From Chloroflexota bacterium (GTDB lineage: Bacteria; Chloroflexota; Anaerolineae; Aggregatilineales; Phototrophicaceae), in NCBI GenBank assembly GCA_026707745.1, contig JAPOWG010000103.1, positions 46,033 through 110,032 of the forward strand: a DNA stretch of 64,000 nucleotides, in the 5' to 3' direction. Each line of letters opens with the position of its first letter. The first letter of the stretch is position 1. This document shows, in pieces, positions 34,140 through 43,515 of the stretch. The translations under genes were made by a program, and so were the position numbers. A model generated the notes under the pieces. It was not told where the DNA came from and did not search any database. It saw nothing but the letters and a program-made list of their open reading frames with translations.

Positions 34140-35071
34140 TAGCGCGCCTCCCTGCCATCGCTGTAGTAGGCCAGGAAGATATCTTCCAATGTCGGCTCTT
34201 CTACACGCAGATCTTTCACATAACCGTCGCTGAGCATGCGCAGCAAGGGATCGAAATCCCCCGTCAGGCGCATTTTGACGCGTGATCCATTGATGTCCAC
34301 ATCACTGATCTCGCTTGACCCCTGAAGTTGCCGCGCCAATCCCTCGGGAACGGCGTCCCGGAACTGAACATCTACCCAATGAAACTCAACGTTCATCAAT
34401 TTCTCAATCGATTCCACCGCTTTGAGATCGCCATCGCGCAAGATGCCGGCACGGTCGCAGATGGCTTGGACCTCGCTCAATATGTGAGAAGACAGGAAGA
34501 CCGTTTTCCCCTTGTCGCGGAACTCGTCCATCATTTCGTGAAAGGTCTGCTGCACCAAGGGGTCGAGACCATTTGTCGGCTCGTCAAGAATGAGCAAGTC
34601 CGGCGAGTGCATCATGGCCAGGACCAGCCCAAGCTTGCGCTTGTTGCCGGACGACAAGTCCCGGACGCGTTTGCTCGTATCCAGTTGCAGGCGCTTCGCA
34701 AACTCATCGGCTTGCTTCGTAATGCCTTTGGTATCGCCGCGGACGCTCGCGACGTAATGGATGATCTGCTGACCGGTGCGCCCTTCCCACAAGCTGAGCT
34801 CGCCGGGCAAGAATCCGACCCGCCGATGGATCTCTACGCTGTGATCCCGGATATCCATGCCAAAGATCGAGGCGGAGCCATTGCTGGGTCTGATCAGGTC
34901 CAGCAGCATGCGTATGGTTGTGGTTTTCCCGGCGCCGTTGGGACCCAGGTATCCGAAGATCTCACCCTGTTGTACGCTGAGATTGAGGTTGCGCAAGGCC
35001 GCTGTTTGCCGGGAGCCCGAGCCATACGTTTTCGAAAGACCGCTGATTTCTATCACCGTTGCGGACGCCAT
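34139..35071 (-). CDS. ABC-2 exporter ATPase
   Basis: 310 aa from ATG 35071, chosen for the AAGGAG SD. Walker A GPNGAGKTTTIRMLL, signature DLSSGNKRKLGLVLAM, Walker B DLLILDEPTNGLDP and H-loop LSSHILSEV are complete. The ~80 C-terminal residues form the regulatory domain of NatA/CcmA-like exporters. First gene of a three-gene operon with a consensus promoter at 35139-35168. Confidence 0.94.
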   Translation of the reverse strand: MASATVIEISGLSKTYGSGSRQTAALRNLNLSVQQGEIFGYLGPNGAGKTTTIRMLLDLIRPSNGSASIFGMDIRDHSVEIHRRVGFLPGELSLWEGRTGQQIIHYVASVRGDTKGITKQADEFAKRLQLDTSKRVRDLSSGNKRKLGLVLAMMHSPDLLILDEPTNGLDPLVQQTFHEMMDEFRDKGKTVFLSSHILSEVQAICDRAGILRDGDLKAVESIEKLMNVEFHWVDVQFRDAVPEGLARQLQGSSEISDVDINGSRVKMRLTGDFDPLLRMLSDGYVKDLRVEEPTLEDIFLAYYSDGREAR

Positions 35072-35102
35072 GATAATCTCCTTATTGCCAACTATAGCGG
35101 GG

Positions 35103-35130
35103 GTTGACGCCCACAAAACATGCGTTCAAC
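35103..35130 (-). promoter_or_regulatory. Inverted repeat just downstream of the exporter transcription start
   Basis: GTTGACGC (35103-35110) and GCGTTCAAC (35122-35130) are complementary apart from one bulged base, with 11 nt between. Placed right after the expected +1 (~35132), it looks like a repressor operator or a leader hairpin. A second palindrome, CCCCAATTATTGGGG (35191-35205), lies upstream of the -35. Confidence 0.45.
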
Positions 35131-35138
35131 CTTTATCG

Positions 35139-35168
35139 ATTATAGTCGGCGCGTGAATCCGCTGTCAA
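35139..35168 (-). promoter_or_regulatory. Consensus sigma-70 promoter for the ABC-2 exporter operon
   Basis: On the minus strand TTGACA (35168-35163), 18-nt spacer, TATAAT (35144-35139). Both hexamers are perfect. Flanked by two inverted repeats, so probably a strong but regulated promoter. Confidence 0.75.
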
Positions 35169-35267
35169 CGCAGACCGCGCCAAGCCCATCCCCCAATTAT
35201 TGGGGTGTGCGGCGGAGCGGATAGGGCGCAATTCTTCAGCGCCTCGCAACGAGCTTGCCCACATACG

Positions 35268-36683
35268 CTAGGAAGCGCTGATGACATCGGCGCCCAGATA
35301 GGGACGCAAGACCTGCGGGATGACGACGCTGCCGTCCGCCCGCTGGTTATTCTCCATGATCGCGATCATCACGCGCGGCGTGGCGAGCCCGCTGCCGTTT
35401 AAGGTATGCACAAATTGTGTCTTGCGACTGCCGGCCGGGTAATAGCGCACCCTCGCTCGGCGCGCTTGAAAGGCTTCGGTATTGCTACAGGAACTCACCT
35501 CGAGCCATTCCCCGCAGCCCGGCGACCACATTTCGATATCGTATTTTTTGGTCGCGCTGAAACCGAGGTCGCCGCTGACGATTTCCAAGCGCCGAAACGG
35601 TATCTCGAGACCCGCGCAGATGTCCTCGGCATAGCCGGTCATCGTTTCCAATACGTCGTAGCTGGTTTCGGGCGTCGTGAATTTGAACATCTCCACTTTT
35701 TCGAATTGATGCACACGCTTGATGCCGCGCACGTCGCGCCCGGCGCTCGCTTTCTCGCTGCGAAAACAGGGCGAATGCGCGACATAGCTTAGCGGAAGAT
35801 CGGCTTCCTCGAGGATTTCGTCCCGATGCAAATTGGTGATCGCGACCTCGGCTGTGGGTACCAGAAAGCGGTCTTCGCCCTCCAACTGATAGACCGTATC
35901 CTGGAATTTGGGAAACTGCGCGGCGCCGTAAAGCATGTCTCCGTATACCAGGTAGGGCACATAGACTTCGTCGAATCCCTTCGCTCGCGCGCTATCCAGG
36001 AAGAAGCTGATCAGCGCTCGTTGCAAGCGCGCGCCCCATCCTTTCAAAACAAAGAAGCGACTGCCTGCCAGCTTGACGCCGCGCTCGAAGTCAATGATGC
36101 CAAGCGCGGGACCCAACTCCCAGTGGGGTTTCGGCTCGAATTCGAATTCGCGGAACTTGCCCCGGGGCGGATGCGCTTTGTTGCTCTCCTCACTCTCAAA
36201 GACGGGCACGCTATGATGCGGCAGATTAGGGATCCAAAGCATATTGTCTTCAAGTTCGCTCTCGATTTCCTTTGCCCTGGCGAAGCCGTCATCGATCTTG
36301 CTCCCGATCTGCTTCAAGGCTGCGATGAGGTCGTCGAATGCGGGGCGCGGTTGCAAGCTGTCGTCTCTCTTGACCGGGGCGCTGCCGTCCATGAGCGCTC
36401 TGGCCCTGTCAAAGTCTTGATGCTGCAACGCGTTGGCAGCCGCATGCGCGCGCGCGGCTTTTTCTCCATCATCCATCTCTTTATTGCCGCGCAGTTTGCC
36501 CATTGACCGGTTTAAGCTGTTTCGCGCGGCTTGCGCGGTTTCTGTCCTGGTCCGTATTTCGCGCCGCTGCCCATCCAGTTCCACGATCTTGTCAATACGA
36601 GCGAGCGCCGCCTCGTCATAGAGTTTGCCGATCTGCTCTTTTACCCAATCCGGCTTTTCACGGATTAGCGCTATGTCCAGCAT
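35268..36683 (-). CDS. serS: Serine-tRNA ligase
   Basis: Charges tRNA-Ser; 471 aa, longer than the usual ~425 because the N-terminal coiled-coil arm (residues ~30-150) is extended. Class II motifs: motif 2 FRSEKASAGRDVRGIKRVHQFEKVEMF and motif 3 NGSGLATPRVMIAIMENNQ. TAEVAITNLHRDEIL is the serine-binding TxE region. No zinc-dependent archaeal features. Confidence 0.96.
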   Translation of the reverse strand: MLDIALIREKPDWVKEQIGKLYDEAALARIDKIVELDGQRREIRTRTETAQAARNSLNRSMGKLRGNKEMDDGEKAARAHAAANALQHQDFDRARALMDGSAPVKRDDSLQPRPAFDDLIAALKQIGSKIDDGFARAKEIESELEDNMLWIPNLPHHSVPVFESEESNKAHPPRGKFREFEFEPKPHWELGPALGIIDFERGVKLAGSRFFVLKGWGARLQRALISFFLDSARAKGFDEVYVPYLVYGDMLYGAAQFPKFQDTVYQLEGEDRFLVPTAEVAITNLHRDEILEEADLPLSYVAHSPCFRSEKASAGRDVRGIKRVHQFEKVEMFKFTTPETSYDVLETMTGYAEDICAGLEIPFRRLEIVSGDLGFSATKKYDIEMWSPGCGEWLEVSSCSNTEAFQARRARVRYYPAGSRKTQFVHTLNGSGLATPRVMIAIMENNQRADGSVVIPQVLRPYLGADVISAS

Positions 36684-36804
36684 GTCTTTTCTGTCTCCAG
36701 TTGAGTTGAATTCTAAAACTGTGAATATCGGAATCCGCTTGATTTTACCATGTGCCGTAGGCCATGTCGCAATGCGCCATGCCGGTCAAAGACGGCACAT
36801 GGCG

Positions 36805-37002
36805 CTAAGAGTCTTGACTGGAGGATGAATTGGAGGATCTAATGGAGGAGGCGGGATTGTAGCGCCCATGCGCCCATGCCGGGGCATCGTCAGGCAATGG
36901 ATCGCGAATGTCACGCAGAAAACGACGACCGGCAATAGCCAAGCCGATAACAACGTTGGCGATTACCAGAGCGTCAAAGAATTCCGGCGTCAGGATTTCC
37001 AT
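36805..37002 (-). CDS. Small single-span membrane protein
   Basis: 65 aa from ATG 37002, preceded by an AGGA SD 6 nt upstream. One hydrophobic helix (FFDALVIANVVIGLAIAG, residues ~8-26), then a basic and polar tail ending in Ser/Asn repeats. No family recognised. It sits between lysS and serS on the same strand. Coding is plausible but not certain; codon use resembles neighbours. Confidence 0.5.
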   Translation of the reverse strand: MEILTPEFFDALVIANVVIGLAIAGRRFLRDIRDPLPDDAPAWAHGRYNPASSIRSSNSSSSQDS

Positions 37003-37141
37003 GGTGGTCCTGTTCCAGTCCCTGCAGTCTACTACTCCACTGCTGTGCTTTAGAAAATATGATAGACCGTCATTGCGGATTCCACAAGCGTATTGAGTGT
37101 AGCGGTTCAACAGCCGCTCGGCATAAACTGGACGCCTCCAC

Positions 37142-38995
37142 TCAGGTGATAGAACGCCAGAAATCCGCGATTCGCATTTCTATCAACTCGTCCTCAACGT
37201 GATAAAAGTTCTCGTCTGTCATCACGAAGAGCTCGCCGGCGAAGGCCACGCGCAGATTCTGCAATTGCGCCAGCGAACCTTCCAGCGCATTTGCCATGCG
37301 AAACTCGATGCCGGCGTTAGCCTGGGGCAGATAAAGCGCGATGCGCCTTTTCTTTTCCGCTAGCGGAAGGTCCAGTTGATATTCCACCTGGCGGACGGCG
37401 GCATCCAACATGAATTGCCCGCGCAGATCATTTTCGGACGGCGCAGGCTCGCGCAAATGCGGATACAGCAAAACGTCGCGGATGCTGTCTTGATCGGTGA
37501 GAAGCATAACCATGCGATCGACTCCGCTGCCGAAGCCGCCATTGGGCGGCATGCCGAAGCGCATTGCCCGCAAGTAGTCTTCATCCAAGGGCGTGGTTTC
37601 GTCCGAGTCCTCGTCATAGAGTCGTTTCATCTCTACGAATCGCGCCTGCTGATCGCGCGGATCGTTCAACTCCGTGAAGGCGTTCCCCATTTCCATTCCG
37701 TGGATGAAAAACTCGAATCGCTCGGTGTGAGATGCCAAGTATAGTCGTTCTTTTTCGTCGCCGGCATCGGCGTCACCCCGAATGCGCTTGGCAAAGGGCG
37801 ATACATCGCGCGGATAATCCTTGACGATCGTCGGTTGGATCAGGCGCTCTTCAATATGATTGCCTAGCAGATGCTCGACGATCATGCGTCCCCAGGTATC
37901 GTCGCGGTCCAAGCCATCCGCCAATCCATGCGCGCGCAAATACTCGTAGAGCGCTTCGCTCGATGGGAAGTCCATATAGTCGAAGTCAAGATACGCTTGC
38001 ACCGCCTCGCGAATGCTCAGCCGTTTCCAGGGCGGCGCCAGGTTCAGTTCGACCCCCTGATATCGAATCCTGCTTGAACCGTTAACCTGCTCAGCCGTGT
38101 AAGCGAACATGCGCTCGGTGATATCCATCACGCCTTCGTAATCGATGTAGGCTTTGTAAAACTCCAGCATGGTGAATTCGGTATTGTGCTTGTAGCTGAC
38201 GCCCTCATTGCGAAAGTCGCGTCCGATTTCGTAGACGGCATCGTAGCCGCCCACAAGCAGGCGTTTAAGGTAAAGCTCGAAGCTGATGCGCAGGTATAGA
38301 TCCTGATGCAATTGGTTATGATGTGTGACAAACGGCCGCGCCGCGGCCCCGCCATATAGGGGCTGCAAGATCGGCGTTTCAACCTCCAGCATGCCCTCGT
38401 TATCGAGAAAGTCGCGCAGGGCTTTGATCGTTCTGGCGCGCTTGATGAATACTTCGCGAACGGATTTGTTGACTGCAAGATCGGCGTAGCGCTGGCGGTA
38501 TCTCGTCTCGGTGTCCTTGAATTCTCCATACTCGCTGACGCTGCCGTCTTCGTGCCGCTGCTCTTTCACAACGGGCAAGGGGCTGAGCGTTTTGCTCAGT
38601 AGCGTCAGCTTCGCGGTATCGACGCTGATTTCTCCAGCGCGTGTGCGCATCATGGTACCGCTGGCCTGAACGAAGTCATCGACATCTATCAGTTTGCGCC
38701 GGACCAATTCGTAGCTTTCTTCGCCTAGCGCGTTCAGTCGCAGGAAAAGCTGGACACGACCGCTCTCGTCTTCAATATGCGCGAAGGATACTTTTCCCTT
38801 GCTATTCAGACGCCTGATTCGCCCGACGACAGAAACATAAGTCGAGCCAGGGGCTTCGTCACTGTGGAACGCTTCGATGGCCTCGGCAACGGTGTGGGTC
38901 CTTTGGCAGCGCCCCGGATAGAGCAGGACGCCCGCCGCCTCCAGGCGATTGGCTTTCTCCAGGCGTTCCTTCTCGAGTTTGTTCGGTTGCCACAT
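37142..38995 (-). CDS. lysS: Lysine-tRNA ligase class II with C-terminal extension
   Basis: 617 aa. OB-fold anticodon domain (VSVVGRIRRLNSKGKVSFAHIED, residues ~50-140), then the class II core: motif 1 region FLDNEGMLEVETPILQ, motif 2 FRNEGVSYKHNTEFTMLEFY, motif 3 GFGSGVDRMVMLL near residue 490. Bacterial LysRS normally ends ~25 residues later; here ~100 further residues follow (from about 518), with no recognised domain. The tail is in the same frame without a break. Confidence 0.94.
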   Translation of the reverse strand: MWQPNKLEKERLEKANRLEAAGVLLYPGRCQRTHTVAEAIEAFHSDEAPGSTYVSVVGRIRRLNSKGKVSFAHIEDESGRVQLFLRLNALGEESYELVRRKLIDVDDFVQASGTMMRTRAGEISVDTAKLTLLSKTLSPLPVVKEQRHEDGSVSEYGEFKDTETRYRQRYADLAVNKSVREVFIKRARTIKALRDFLDNEGMLEVETPILQPLYGGAAARPFVTHHNQLHQDLYLRISFELYLKRLLVGGYDAVYEIGRDFRNEGVSYKHNTEFTMLEFYKAYIDYEGVMDITERMFAYTAEQVNGSSRIRYQGVELNLAPPWKRLSIREAVQAYLDFDYMDFPSSEALYEYLRAHGLADGLDRDDTWGRMIVEHLLGNHIEERLIQPTIVKDYPRDVSPFAKRIRGDADAGDEKERLYLASHTERFEFFIHGMEMGNAFTELNDPRDQQARFVEMKRLYDEDSDETTPLDEDYLRAMRFGMPPNGGFGSGVDRMVMLLTDQDSIRDVLLYPHLREPAPSENDLRGQFMLDAAVRQVEYQLDLPLAEKKRRIALYLPQANAGIEFRMANALEGSLAQLQNLRVAFAGELFVMTDENFYHVEDELIEMRIADFWRSIT

Positions 38996-39094
38996 GCTGG
39001 CAGTTGCGCTCCCGCTAAGCTATCGGCTTGCGTAAATGGAGCGGGATCGCGCCCGCTCTCCATCCACTGAAGGGCGAAAAGTTTCAAAGAGAAT

Positions 39095-39124
39095 ATTATA
39101 AATGCCGCGCAAATTATAGATCAA
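39095..39124 (-). promoter_or_regulatory. Probable promoter of lysS
   Basis: Minus strand TTGATC (39124-39119), 18-nt spacer, TATAAT (39100-39095), about 100 nt ahead of the lysS start. A possible opposing promoter for the MFS gene is at 39157-39184 (TTGCAA, 16 nt, TATGGT). Confidence 0.5.
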
Positions 39125-39223
39125 AATCTTTTGCCGAGATCCTTGCAGATTGCGCCTTGCAATTGTTACAGACTGCGATATGGTAGATCAATTTGCAGAA
39201 AAAGTTGCAAGGTGCGCCAGTAA

Positions 39224-40492
39224 ATGCAAGATGCCGAGGCATCTGAACCTCCCAATCGCTGGATCATAACACTGATAGTTGTTGCATTCGCGCAGGCCCT
39301 TGGCGCCGGCGGTATATCGCTCGTTTACCCCTTTTTGCCCATCTACGTTCAAACCTTGCAAGACGCTCATCTGATTAATCCTGAGCTCCTGGCCGGCCTA
39401 GTCATTGCCGCGCCTCCCTTAATGGCCACATTTACGACACCGTTTTGGGGGCGATTGGCGGACAAATATGGTCGCAAGAAAATGGTGATCCGAGCGTTGT
39501 TTTGTTCGTCGGTCACTCTTTGTCTGATGGGGTTCGCGCAAACAGCGTTCGCGCTGATTCTTCTGCGCGCGCTGCAAGGCTTAACTAGCGGCCTTATCGC
39601 CGCCAATATGGCGCTGGTCGCCGGCGAATGTCCCAGGGAGCGTATGGGCTTCGCATTGGGCAGCTTGCAAGTCGGGCTATTTGGCGGCGTCGCTATCGGA
39701 CCGATCGTTGGCGGCGTCCTGGCGGAACAATTCGGCTTTCAAGTTCCCTTTTTCTTCACATCCGCCATGCTGATGCTTGCCGGGCTATTGGTCGCCTTCG
39801 GCGTTCGGGAGACATATGCGCCGGCGAAAGATAAATCCCTTAACATCCGTCCATCCGAGATGCTAAGCGCCTGGCGCGGCATCCTGAGGCTCCAGGGTGT
39901 GCGGACTGTGTATTCACTTCGCTTTCTTAATGGATTCGCACAGCGATCTTTGATGCCGATCGCTCCTCTCTTTGTTATGGCGCTAATCCCGACCGCCGTC
40001 GCCAGCGCCAGCGCCTATGCCGGTTTGGTCCTGACCGTCTCGGCGGTAGCGACGACAGCCGGGTCTTTTCTCTTGGGCTGGCTCAGCGACAAATGGGGCT
40101 ATCGCAGGATCCTTCTGGGGGCCGCACTTGTGGCGATGATGTTCTACATCCCGCAAGCCTTCGTGGGAAGCGTGGGGCAGTTGCTGTTGTTCCAGGCTTT
40201 GGCGGGCTTGGCGGCCGGGGGCGTTTTGTCGGCGCCGGCCGCGATGTTGGCCAATTTTACGGCGCTGGGCGACGAAGGTTCGGTATATGGATTGGACGCC
40301 TCAGTGTCTTCTTTCGCCAACGGCATGGCGCCCTTAACAGCGTCAATAATCGCCGCATTTTTTGGTTTGCGCGCGGTCTTCGCGGCGGTGGCGCTCTATT
40401 ACCTGCTTATCCTTTTGATTGCTTTGCAATTCTTGCCCAAGCCAAAGCGACGGTCATTGCGCTGGTCTCCTGGTTTTGCAGGCGGGGACTAG
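39224..40492 (+). CDS. MFS efflux transporter, MdtG/TetA-like
   Basis: 422 aa, twelve predicted membrane helices. The motif A loop reads GRLADKYGRKKMVI (helix 2-3), and motif C-like GLFGGVAIGPIVGGVLAEQFG lies in helix 5, which indicates a drug:H+ antiporter. It is a close paralogue of the following gene. Substrate unknown. Confidence 0.9.
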   Translation: MQDAEASEPPNRWIITLIVVAFAQALGAGGISLVYPFLPIYVQTLQDAHLINPELLAGLVIAAPPLMATFTTPFWGRLADKYGRKKMVIRALFCSSVTLCLMGFAQTAFALILLRALQGLTSGLIAANMALVAGECPRERMGFALGSLQVGLFGGVAIGPIVGGVLAEQFGFQVPFFFTSAMLMLAGLLVAFGVRETYAPAKDKSLNIRPSEMLSAWRGILRLQGVRTVYSLRFLNGFAQRSLMPIAPLFVMALIPTAVASASAYAGLVLTVSAVATTAGSFLLGWLSDKWGYRRILLGAALVAMMFYIPQAFVGSVGQLLLFQALAGLAAGGVLSAPAAMLANFTALGDEGSVYGLDASVSSFANGMAPLTASIIAAFFGLRAVFAAVALYYLLILLIALQFLPKPKRRSLRWSPGFAGGD

Positions 40493-40629
40493 GACAACGT
40501 TGTCACGTCGAATAAGAATCCATGTCGCGGCACAAGGACAAGTAGCCATTGTTTGCAGGTCTTCGTCAAGAAGATGGTTTTCGTCGTTTTTTCTTTATTG
40601 TTTATCAACCAAGGTCAGGAATTTAATAC

Positions 40630-41919
40630 ATGGCTAAGGTCCTCGCGCCGTTTTCGCCTTCACTAGCACGATCGCTCGGTTTCCCGACCGGTTGGAAGTT
40701 TACGCTGGGCATCGTATTTGCGGCACAGTTTTTTTCGGCAATCGGTTTTTCGATGGTGTTTCCCTTTCTGCCCTTGTACATCGAATCTCTGGACAGCCGG
40801 TTCGCCTTGAGTACCGAGGTTCTCGCGGGATTGGTGATCGCCGTACAAAGCGTAACCATGATGATTGCCGCGCCCATTTGGGGCGTCGTGGCCGACCGCT
40901 TCGGGCGCAAGAAGATGATACTGCGCGCCATGGTAGGTGGCGGCATATTCATGATTCTGATGGGCGTCGTGCAGAGCGCCGAACAACTGATTCTGCTGCG
41001 CGCCTTGCAAGGCATGGTCACGGGAACCGTTTCGGCCAACAATGCGCTGGTAGCCGCAAGCGCGCCGCGCGAACGCGTCGGATTCGCCATGGGCACCTTG
41101 CAGTTGGGTCTCTGGAGCGGCGTTGCCGTTGGGCCCTTGCTGGGCGGCGTACTTGCGGATCTGTTTGGATATAGCATGCCCTTTGTCGCGACTGCGGTAC
41201 TGCTTCTGATCGGCGCGCTCGTCATTTCCGTAGGTGTACATGAGGACTTCAACCCGCCAAAAGAGAAAATCGCCATTCACCCAACGGCTTTCCTCCTCGG
41301 CTGGAAAATGATTTTGGGCGCCTCGGGCGTGCGGATGGTCTTGCTGATGCGCTTCCTTGTGGGCCTGGCGCGCTCGATCATTATTCCAATAGCGCCTCTT
41401 TTCGTCGTCTCGCTCATCATCCGCGAGACCGAAACGAACAATACCTATGCCGGTCTGATCTTGGCTGTCTCATCGGCAACTTCCACATTTGGCGCGGTTT
41501 ATCTTGGCAGTCTCGGCGACCGCATAAGCCACAAGAAAGTGCTCTTCTGGTGCGCCTTGCTTGCCATGGCCCTATACATCCCCCAGGTCTTCGTGGCCAA
41601 TGTATGGCAATTGTTGATTCTGCAAGGTATGGCGGGAATCGCTGGCGGGGGATTGGTCGCGGCGCCCAGCGCCTTGCTTTCAAGATATACGGACAAAGGC
41701 AGCGCCGGCGCTGTATACGGGCTGGATAATTCTGTCTGGTCCGCATCAAAAGCCGTCGCGCCTTTGCTTGGCGCCACTATCGCCATTTGGATCGGTATGC
41801 GTGGCGCCTTCGCCGCCTCTGCCCTGGTCTTCGGCCTGATTGCTTTGATCGCCTGGTTTTGCCTGCCTCAAGACGATCCGCATCCAATGGAAACGCGACG
41901 CAACCGGGCGGACGACTAG
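40630..41919 (+). CDS. MFS efflux transporter, paralogue of the preceding gene
   Basis: 429 aa, twelve helices. GVVADRFGRKKMIL (motif A) and GLWSGVAVGPLLGGVLADLFG (motif C) match the upstream pump at the same positions, so the pair arose by tandem duplication. The 137-nt gap has no clear terminator; an AGGA SD precedes ATG 40630. Confidence 0.9.
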   Translation: MAKVLAPFSPSLARSLGFPTGWKFTLGIVFAAQFFSAIGFSMVFPFLPLYIESLDSRFALSTEVLAGLVIAVQSVTMMIAAPIWGVVADRFGRKKMILRAMVGGGIFMILMGVVQSAEQLILLRALQGMVTGTVSANNALVAASAPRERVGFAMGTLQLGLWSGVAVGPLLGGVLADLFGYSMPFVATAVLLLIGALVISVGVHEDFNPPKEKIAIHPTAFLLGWKMILGASGVRMVLLMRFLVGLARSIIIPIAPLFVVSLIIRETETNNTYAGLILAVSSATSTFGAVYLGSLGDRISHKKVLFWCALLAMALYIPQVFVANVWQLLILQGMAGIAGGGLVAAPSALLSRYTDKGSAGAVYGLDNSVWSASKAVAPLLGATIAIWIGMRGAFAASALVFGLIALIAWFCLPQDDPHPMETRRNRADD

Positions 41920-41982
41920 ACTCCTCGACTGCGATCGACCTCCGCCGCTTGCAGAGCAACAGCAGTTTAGTACAATTGCCCC

Positions 41983-42705
41983 ATGGCAAAAAAACGCAGT
42001 CCACTGGAAAAAGTTGACAACTTTGATCGACGCAAATCCAAGTACGGGGCGATTGCGGCGGCACTGACAGAAGTCTACGGAGAACTGGACTGGTCGCGCA
42101 ATCAGGACGGCATGGACGAACTCATCAGTTGCATTCTCAGCCAGAGCACCAACGATACCAATCGCGATCGCGCCTTTGAGCGATTGAAATCCAGTTATGA
42201 ATCGTGGCATGCGGTGCGCTTTGCCGAGATCGGCGAGTTGACAGATGTTATCCGGCCGGCAGGTTTGGCGAATCAAAAAGCGCCGCGAATCCAAGACGTA
42301 TTGGCGACTATCCACGACAAAGCCGGCGAATACAGCATCGACTTTCTGGATGAGCTATCGATTGAAGAAGCTAAGGAGTGGTTGGTTTCGCTTAAGGGCA
42401 TCGGTCCAAAGACGGCCGCAATTGTCTTGTGCTTCGCCTACGGCCGGCCGGCCTTTCCAGTAGATACGCATATCTACCGAGTCAGCAAACGAATCGGTTT
42501 CATCCCGGAAAAGCTTTCAGCGAACGACGCGCATCCTGTGATGGAAGCGATCGTTCCCGCCGACGATTATTATCAGTTCCATATCCAGTTGATTCAGCAC
42601 GGTCGCGATACCTGCCATGCTCGCAAACCCGCTTGCGAGCGCTGTGCCATCACCAGGCACTGCGATTACTTCGCTGACGATGCGCTGCCGCAGTCATCAA
42701 GTTGA
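41983..42705 (+). CDS. Endonuclease III-type DNA glycosylase
   Basis: 240 aa, excises oxidised pyrimidines or mismatched thymine. The helix-hairpin-helix LKGIGPKTAAIVLCFAYGRPAFPVDTHIYRVSKRIG includes the catalytic Lys (GPKTA) and Asp (PVDTH). The [4Fe-4S] loop near the C-terminus has Cys spaced C-x6-C-x2-C-x5-C (CHARKPACERCAITRHC). A basic N-terminal ~25 residues is longer than in E. coli Nth. Confidence 0.92.
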   Translation: MAKKRSPLEKVDNFDRRKSKYGAIAAALTEVYGELDWSRNQDGMDELISCILSQSTNDTNRDRAFERLKSSYESWHAVRFAEIGELTDVIRPAGLANQKAPRIQDVLATIHDKAGEYSIDFLDELSIEEAKEWLVSLKGIGPKTAAIVLCFAYGRPAFPVDTHIYRVSKRIGFIPEKLSANDAHPVMEAIVPADDYYQFHIQLIQHGRDTCHARKPACERCAITRHCDYFADDALPQSSS

Positions 42706-42723
42706 ATTGATAAGGACGCAGCT

Positions 42724-43515
42724 TTGCCGGAATCGCAGGACCGCGACCAGGCGCACCTCTTTGTCTCGCCGCATTTCGACGATGGCGTATTCAGTTGCGG
42801 CGGCCGGATCCATCAGCTAACCACAGCGGGCGAGCCGGTAACCGTCCTGACGATGATGGGAGGCTTGCATGCCGGGGAGCTTCCCAAATCGCCGATCCTT
42901 GAGGACTTGCACAAACGCTGGATGGCCGGCGAAGATCCTTTGCGCGCGCGACAGGCGGAAGATGAACGCGCCTTGTCGCGTTTGAACGCCGAACATGTTC
43001 ATATTGATTTGACGGATTGCGTTTATCGCCAGGTAGACGGCGTTCTTCTGTATTCGTCGGAGGAGTCGCTCTTCGGCAGTGTGCATGCAGCGGATTACGC
43101 GCTGAAGGTTCTGGAAGCGGTCGCCTTACCCGATCCAGGAAGGCAACTCGTCCTTTATTTACCCCTCGCTGTAGGCCATCACGTCGATCATCAGATCGTG
43201 CGAGACTGGGGAATTGCATTGCTAAGGGACAAACCAGAAAACTGGTCGCTATACTTTTATGCCGAGTATCCCTATTTCAATACGGAGCGCGCGATCACTC
43301 TGGCGCTGTCCAAAATAGGCCTGCCGCTGCGGGAAAAGCGGATCAAACTCGACGAAGCCGATCTTGCCGCCAAAATCAATGCCATCGCCTGCTATGATTC
43401 GCAGATCAGTACATTTTGGGATAGCGTGGAGGCAATGGCGCTTGACTTGCGACGCTCGTCGTTAGACCCGCAAACGGGTCAACTGGTGGAGCGGTACTGG
43501 GAAATCGAAAACTGA
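42724..43515 (+). CDS. PIG-L family deacetylase (LmbE-like)
   Basis: 263 aa. Starts at TTG 42724; AAGGA (42712-42716) lies 7 nt upstream and no ATG is available. The metal motif PHFDDGVFSCGG replaces the common PHPDD, and the second histidine pair is in AVGHHVDHQIV. Probably deacetylates an N-acetylglucosamine conjugate such as a thiol precursor or glycolipid. 18 nt after the endonuclease gene. Confidence 0.85.
   Translation: MPESQDRDQAHLFVSPHFDDGVFSCGGRIHQLTTAGEPVTVLTMMGGLHAGELPKSPILEDLHKRWMAGEDPLRARQAEDERALSRLNAEHVHIDLTDCVYRQVDGVLLYSSEESLFGSVHAADYALKVLEAVALPDPGRQLVLYLPLAVGHHVDHQIVRDWGIALLRDKPENWSLYFYAEYPYFNTERAITLALSKIGLPLREKRIKLDEADLAAKINAIACYDSQISTFWDSVEAMALDLRRSSLDPQTGQLVERYWEIEN

Noticed and set aside
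34328..35107. 259-codon + strand frame over the ABC ATPase
   Set aside because: The minus strand shows all ATPase motifs, a good SD and a consensus promoter.
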